From DASTRU01 sp035761045 (GTDB lineage: Bacteria; Pseudomonadota; Gammaproteobacteria; Burkholderiales; Burkholderiaceae_E), in contig DASTRU010000220.1 of assembly GCA_035761045.1 (NCBI GenBank), positions 1-17,698 on the forward strand: a stretch of 17,698 bases of DNA, read 5' to 3'. Position numbers and translations under genes: made by a program. Below are positions 14,324 to 17,698 of the stretch, in pieces. How positions within the stretch are numbered: position 1 is the stretch's first letter; each line of letters starts with the position of its first letter. Under the pieces are notes generated by a model. It was not told the DNA's origin, made no database searches, and was given only the letters and a program-made list of their open reading frames with translations.

Positions 14324-15727
14324 TCAGCGCGCACCTTCGCGAAACAAAATCACGCGCACGGTCTCGACAAGAATCAGCACATCAAGAAACAGCGAATGGT
14401 TCTTGACGTAGTACAGATCGAATTGCAGCTTCTTGCGAGATTCTTCAATGGAAGCGCCATAGCTATACCGTACTTGCGCCCAGCCCGTCACGCCAGGTTT
14501 GACGCTGTGACGCACGTCATAAAACGGTACGCGCTCTTTGAGTTGCTTCACAAAACTAGGACGTTCGGGGCGCGGCCCGACCAAACTCATTTCACCGCGC
14601 AGAACATTGATGAGTTGCGGCAATTCATCGATGCGGGTTTTGCGAATGAAATTGCCAACGCGGGTAATGCGTGCGTCGTTGCGCGTGGCCCATTGCGCCA
14701 CGCCGTTTTGCTCGGCGTCGTTGCGCATGCTGCGAAACTTAAGCACGTTGAACGTGCGACCACCCAGACCCACGCGCTCTTGACGGTAAATGATCGGGCC
14801 AGGGCTTTCGCGACGAATCGCGAATGCGGTGACGAGCATGACCGGCGCGGCCAACATCAGCAGTACGATGGACACGGCGATGTCGAAGATGCGTTTCACG
14901 AATGAACGCATGGCGTGTTGCACGAAACCATTGCCGTAAATTAACCAGCTTGCCTTCAAGCTTTCCACCGGCACTTCGCCGCGCACACGTTCGTAAAAAC
15001 CAGCCAGATCGACAACGGGTATGCCGTTGATACGGCACTCCAGTAGCTCATCCAATGGCATCACGCCGCCGCGCTGCTCGCGAACGGCCACGATGATTTC
15101 ATCCACCTTGTGTAGCCGAACGGCATCGAGCAACGATTGCTGGGTTGGAAGTAACCGTGGGCGCAACTGAGCATCGGGATCTTGCGTGCCTGCATGACGA
15201 AACCCTACGACTGATACCTTTGGATAGCTCGGCGCCGTGAGATCGGCTTCGACATGACGCGCCTCGGTGCAGGCTCCCACGATGAGTACGCGACGCTCTC
15301 CAATGCCTAGATCGCCAAGACGCAAAAGAACCTGACGAATCACTACGAGCCCGCCCAACAAGAACAACAAGGTAAACCCAATGGCCTCTCGCGTTTGCTT
15401 GTTTCCGTCGGGGATCAAGGTGAAGGCGAAGTAGGCAATGGGCGAGGCCAACGCGAGCGCGAGAATCGCACGGCGAACCAGTAGACTGAATCGGGCAATT
15501 TCATGACGCTTATACAAACCGAGCGCCGCGCATACCGCCGTCATAACCAAGGAAAACACGGCCGCGGGCAATAAGACCGCGCGCATGGGAATGTCGCCGT
15601 AATCCCTTGCCGAAGGAGACGCGCCGACTAAAACGGCGAAGAGGATCGCGAAGAAGCACAAGAGGCCGTCGGCTAACAGCTCGACGACGGTGCTGGTGGG
15701 CACGTAATGCCGAAACAGCTTAATCAT
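14324..15727 (-). CDS. Undecaprenyl-phosphate sugar-1-phosphate transferase (EpsB_2 type, PEP-CTERM/exosortase-associated)
   Basis: A 467-residue priming enzyme that transfers a sugar 1-phosphate from an NDP-sugar to undecaprenyl phosphate, starting each repeat unit at the inner membrane. N-terminal hydrophobic segments lie at about 13-37, 48-72, 85-105 and 116-136, followed by a Rossmann-like CoA-binding domain (RRVLIVGACTEARHVE, 145-160). After a re-entrant hydrophobic segment (279-304) comes the bacterial transferase domain with VLKFRSMRNDAE, Asp367-Glu368 in IDELPQLINVLRGEMSLVGPRPE and YGASIEESRKKLQFDLYYVKN. The opening MIKLFRHYVPTSTVVELLAD and this C-terminus resemble TIGR03013-type sugar transferases of exosortase loci. 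ATG 15727 has GGGGGAG about 8 bases upstream. It is the first gene of the operon after the 509-base leader. Confidence 0.9.
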   Translation of the reverse strand: MIKLFRHYVPTSTVVELLADGLLCFFAILFAVLVGASPSARDYGDIPMRAVLLPAAVFSLVMTAVCAALGLYKRHEIARFSLLVRRAILALALASPIAYFAFTLIPDGNKQTREAIGFTLLFLLGGLVVIRQVLLRLGDLGIGERRVLIVGACTEARHVEADLTAPSYPKVSVVGFRHAGTQDPDAQLRPRLLPTQQSLLDAVRLHKVDEIIVAVREQRGGVMPLDELLECRINGIPVVDLAGFYERVRGEVPVESLKASWLIYGNGFVQHAMRSFVKRIFDIAVSIVLLMLAAPVMLVTAFAIRRESPGPIIYRQERVGLGGRTFNVLKFRSMRNDAEQNGVAQWATRNDARITRVGNFIRKTRIDELPQLINVLRGEMSLVGPRPERPSFVKQLKERVPFYDVRHSVKPGVTGWAQVRYSYGASIEESRKKLQFDLYYVKNHSLFLDVLILVETVRVILFREGAR

Positions 15728-15742
15728 TCAAAGTCTCCCCCG

Positions 15743-15768
15743 ACGCTTACGCTAGACGACGTAAACGC
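15743..15768 (-). promoter_or_regulatory. Hairpin directly upstream of the priming transferase ribosome-binding site
   Basis: On the minus strand GCGTTTACG (15768 to 15760) can pair with CGTAAGCGT (15751 to 15743) across an 8-base loop, giving 9 pairs of which two are G-U. The stem ends just before the GGGGGAG Shine-Dalgarno of the gene starting at 15727. It could affect translation or mRNA stability. Chance pairing is possible. Confidence 0.3.
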
Positions 15769-15831
15769 TCAACCATTAGGCCTTGCTTGACTTACAAACG
15801 CGTTGACGACGCATTGAAGCGCCGAGGAGAC

Positions 15832-15872
15832 AACACAAGAAAACGCCGCGATCTGCGGCGTATTGTTTTTGT
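15832..15872. terminator. Bidirectional terminator-like stem-loop
   Basis: The core is a perfect stem ACGCCGC (15843-15849) and GCGGCGT (15855-15861) with a 5-base loop. An outer AT-rich pairing (AACACAA with TTGTGTT) extends it. On the minus strand the stem is followed at once by TTTTCTTGTGTT; on the plus strand by ATTGTTTTTGTGTTT. On the minus strand it separates the amidotransferase from the glycan operon, either ending the former transcript or acting as an attenuator for the latter. Confidence 0.75.
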
Positions 15873-15874
15873 GT

Positions 15875-15946
15875 TTATTCGATGGCTGTTATCCCAGCTC
15901 TGTGCGAACCGTCGATACCAATACTGGTATCGAACCTCCCCTGCAC
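15875..15946 (-). CDS. Possible 23-codon leader ORF
   Basis: A GTG at 15946 opens 23 codons ending in TAA, and the start is preceded by AGGAGG with a 4-base spacer, the best Shine-Dalgarno in this region. The predicted peptide reads MQGRFDTSIGIDGSHRAGI and then TAIE. The Shine-Dalgarno partly overlaps the 3' arm of the upstream hairpin (15954-15980), and the ORF stops 14 bases before the terminator-like stem-loop. This is the geometry of a leader peptide, but length and composition alone cannot show translation. Confidence 0.2.
   Translation of the reverse strand: MQGRFDTSIGIDGSHRAGITAIE
15912..15933. repeat. 9-bp perfect inverted repeat (possible operator)
   Basis: TCGATACCA and TGGTATCGA flank the 4-base spacer ATAC. 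A 22-base near-palindrome of this symmetry could be a binding site for a dimeric regulator or an RNA hairpin. It has no U-tract on either strand and lies about 190 bases upstream of the glycan operon start. Confidence 0.5.
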
Positions 15947-15953
15947 TTTCCCT

Positions 15954-15980
15954 CCTAAGCGCACCCCTGTTGCGCTTAGG
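15954..15980. repeat. 10-bp perfect inverted repeat / hairpin
   Basis: CCTAAGCGCA (15954-15963) and TGCGCTTAGG (15971-15980) are exact reverse complements with a 7-base loop. On the minus strand the 3' arm runs into AGGAGGG, a strong Shine-Dalgarno-like sequence, so the stem could mask it. No U-run follows on either strand, so it is not a classical terminator. Confidence 0.55.
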
Positions 15981-16236
15981 CTTTGTCGTCGAGCCCTCTT
16001 TCTTAATTCTTACCAATCGTACGGCTAGTAAAAAACCCTAAATTCACTTAACTCGCAACGGGTGTGATGCTAGACGCACAAACTTGCGCACGGCGCGAAC
16101 TTTGTCACGTTCTTGCGTTGCGGTGCATCCTTAATTCAAGTGAGTCCATGAGTTTTTCGCCACACATTCAGTGTTTACCCTGAGAAGAAATTGAACGTTT
16201 TTTGTCAGGTTTTCTCGGGTGGGGGCTCGACTGCAA

Positions 16237-17698
16237 TCACGATGCCAACGGACGCCAATCGATGGACGAACGGGATGCATGGTGTACAAACCATTGCTCC
16301 AACATCATCAAGACCCATACCAACGGGCCGTAATACCCTGGGTGCTCGATTAAACGTTGCGTGCGCAATTGATCAATAAATTCTGCGCGGACAAAGTCTC
16401 GCTGCTTTAGTCCATTCAAGCTATCGAACGCCAAGTCGCGCAATGGCGCATGAGAGAGCGCCCACTCGCCAAATGGCAGTCCGAAACCATGCTTGGATTT
16501 GCGCAAAATTGCTTCGGGCAAAAAGTCGCGAAGCGCGTGCTTGAAGAACCAGCGCAAGGCCGTGCGCTTGAGTTTTAAATCGGGATGCAGTCGCAGCGAG
16601 AAATCCACGACGACGTCATCCAGCATCGGATAAGCCACGGGCATCCCGACCAACCTGCAACTCGTCGTCACTTTCGGCAAATCGCTGTCAGCCAAGGTGA
16701 ACTTGAAATCGGTCGCGAGCATACGATTAATTTGAGTATGCGCAGTGGGATTGAAGTACCACCGCGATATCGCTTCCAGCGGTCCATCCGGATCGATCGC
16801 GGCGCGCATGGAGTGCGTCAACACCGTATCGAGCCCCAGGCGAACGAGTCCGTTGTACGACTCCATGCGCGCGGGCATGGGCTGCATCGCCTGCTGGACG
16901 TAGCTCACTCCCTTGCAGATACCCGGTAACCGAGGGCCGTGCGCAAGCGCATTGCATATGGGCTCGATGAGTAAGGCGCGTAGCGCGCGAGGCACGCGCT
17001 CGTAGAGCGCGAATAGATATTGCTTGGCGTAGCGCGCGTTACCGCCGAACAACTCGTCGCCGCCATCGCCAGCGAGCATCTTGGCGATGCCGTCCGCGCG
17101 CGCCATGCGGGCACAGTAAAACGTAGGTACCGCCGAAGCATTGCCAAACGGTTGAGCATGAATCCGTGCGATCGGCCCAATAGCATTCACGACATCGCTT
17201 GGCGTGACGTAATACTCGTGATGACGCGTGCCGAAATGCCGAGACGCGATGCGCGCGTACTCCATCTCGTCGTAACCAGCGGCATTGAATCCAATCGAAT
17301 ATGTGTCGATGGGCGAACCGCTTACGCGAGTGGCAAGGCCAGCGATCGTCGAACTATCCGTTCCGCCACTTAAAAATGCGCCAACGCGACCGCTTGCGCC
17401 CGTCATCGATTCACGCACGCCTTGCTCGATCGCGTCGATGAATTGACGCTCAAGCTCTTGCAAGGGCGCGCTTTCGGATTCCACGAAGCGCGGCGTCCAA
17501 TGAAAGTCTTGCTTGACGAGCCCATCTTTAAAAAGCGCGTACTCACCTGGCTGCAACCGAACGATGCCCTCGAACATCGTGCGTGGCCCTGGGATGACGT
17601 GAAAGTACAAGTACTCGAAAACGGACTGCGACGAGACGCGATGTTCACTCGGTGAAGCCGCGCGCACTTGCGCGACCGACGTGCCGAAGGCGAATCCG
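16237..17698 (-). CDS. Asparagine-synthase-type glutamine amidotransferase (3' part)
   Basis: The open frame enters from beyond the window (first codons give GFAFGTSVAQVRA) and ends at TGA 16237. The N-terminal glutaminase domain with catalytic Cys is therefore missing here, and the GTG at 17667 is not the real start. The visible part shows FEYLYFHVIPGPRTMFEGI and the ATP pyrophosphatase P-loop FLSGGTDSSTIAGLA near 17370. It also has AGDGGDELFGGNARY and, near the C-terminus, LRKSKHGFGLPFGEWA, all in the order of AsnB-type enzymes. Such proteins transfer glutamine-derived nitrogen to a carboxylate. In exopolysaccharide/exosortase loci they are thought to amidate uronic acids or related groups, which would fit the UDP-HexNAc dehydrogenase in this locus. 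The 509-base gap and terminator suggest a transcript separate from the main operon. Confidence 0.88.
   Translation of the reverse strand, partial: GFAFGTSVAQVRAASPSEHRVSSQSVFEYLYFHVIPGPRTMFEGIVRLQPGEYALFKDGLVKQDFHWTPRFVESESAPLQELERQFIDAIEQGVRESMTGASGRVGAFLSGGTDSSTIAGLATRVSGSPIDTYSIGFNAAGYDEMEYARIASRHFGTRHHEYYVTPSDVVNAIGPIARIHAQPFGNASAVPTFYCARMARADGIAKMLAGDGGDELFGGNARYAKQYLFALYERVPRALRALLIEPICNALAHGPRLPGICKGVSYVQQAMQPMPARMESYNGLVRLGLDTVLTHSMRAAIDPDGPLEAISRWYFNPTAHTQINRMLATDFKFTLADSDLPKVTTSCRLVGMPVAYPMLDDVVVDFSLRLHPDLKLKRTALRWFFKHALRDFLPEAILRKSKHGFGLPFGEWALSHAPLRDLAFDSLNGLKQRDFVRAEFIDQLRTQRLIEHPGYYGPLVWVLMMLEQWFVHHASRSSIDWRPLAS

Larger units (their letters stand above)
15728..16236. other. 509-base intergenic region with hairpins; no convincing large gene
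   Basis: The gap between the amidotransferase stop and the priming transferase start is more AT-rich than the flanking genes. It holds four inverted repeats (listed separately), one with terminator character, and one possible 23-codon ORF. Overlapping frames of 74 and 84 codons on opposite strands give basic, low-similarity peptides and are not supported as genes. A weak minus-strand -10-like TGGTAAGAA lies at 16015 to 16007, without a good -35. No tRNA, CRISPR or insertion-sequence end was seen. Confidence 0.75.

Noticed and set aside
15728..15840. Sigma-54 (GG-N10-GC) or strong sigma-70 promoter for the priming transferase
   Set aside because: Searched because PEP-CTERM loci are often sigma-54-controlled. 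No correctly spaced GG/GC pair was found, and the best -35 (TTGAGC) has a poor -10 (TAAGCG).
15787..16041. 84-codon plus-strand frame in the intergenic region, and a 74-codon minus-strand frame at 15792-16016
   Set aside because: Both are Arg/Lys-rich, show no family resemblance and run through hairpins. Both contain RYQYWYR only because the palindrome reads the same on each strand. Neither has a good ribosome-binding site.
16105..16149. 14-codon minus-strand ATG frame after the amidotransferase
   Set aside because: No ribosome-binding site, very short, and no associated structure.
1..17698. CRISPR arrays, tRNA or rRNA genes, insertion sequences
   Set aside because: No regularly spaced repeats, cloverleaf-like sequence, transposase or terminal inverted repeats were seen on either strand.

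Overview
The window is one stretch of a bacterial cell-surface polysaccharide locus, with every supported gene on the minus strand, so transcription runs from high to low coordinates. It is GC-rich and densely packed: most neighbours overlap by 1-10 bases or lie fewer than 35 bases apart. The priming sugar transferase looks like the EpsB_2 type that accompanies PEP-CTERM/exosortase loci. Together with the Und-PP glycan logic, the c-type cytochrome and the codon usage, this suggests a Gram-negative proteobacterium (beta or gamma). The species cannot be named from this sequence alone.

Layout in transcription order. (1) 17698-16237: 3' part of an asparagine-synthase-type amidotransferase whose start lies outside the window. 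(2) 16236-15728: a 509-base non-coding region with several hairpins, a terminator-like stem-loop and a possible 23-codon leader ORF. (3) 15727-12203: the priming glycosyl-phosphotransferase, a terminator-like hairpin, a UDP-HexNAc 6-dehydrogenase, and a membrane DUF218 (YdcF/ElyC-like) protein. (4) 12169-9294: a modified-sugar block with a C-methyltransferase of the TylC3/TcaB9 type, an extended SDR, and an RmlC-like epimerase. (5) 9303-7217: a GT2 and a GT4 glycosyltransferase. (6) 7217-2237: a DUF2172/DUF4910 M28-like aminopeptidase with a C-terminal winged helix, an RfbF-like sugar nucleotidyltransferase, a membrane-anchored cytochrome c/PQQ-type quinoprotein, and a PIG-L deacetylase. (7) 2224-1: a second GT2, a polysaccharide pyruvyltransferase, and the first 51 codons of a GSAM-like class-III aminotransferase.

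Inferred joint function: a repeat unit is started on undecaprenyl phosphate by the priming transferase and extended by at least three glycosyltransferases. The UDP-HexNAc dehydrogenase supplies a uronic acid. The nucleotidyltransferase, C-methyltransferase, SDR and RmlC-like genes would make a branched (C-methylated) deoxysugar, although no 4,6-dehydratase is in view. Pyruvyl transfer, PIG-L deacetylation and the aminotransferase would decorate the glycan or its precursors. No flippase, polymerase, chain-length regulator, exosortase or PEP-CTERM gene is in the window, so the locus must continue beyond it.

The most unusual element is the quinoprotein. It has an N-terminal membrane helix, a CxxCH haem domain and a PQQ-type propeller, and it sits translationally coupled inside this sugar cluster. 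By alignment from memory it lacks two of the expected calcium ligands. The 16236-15728 region is the best candidate for undescribed regulation.
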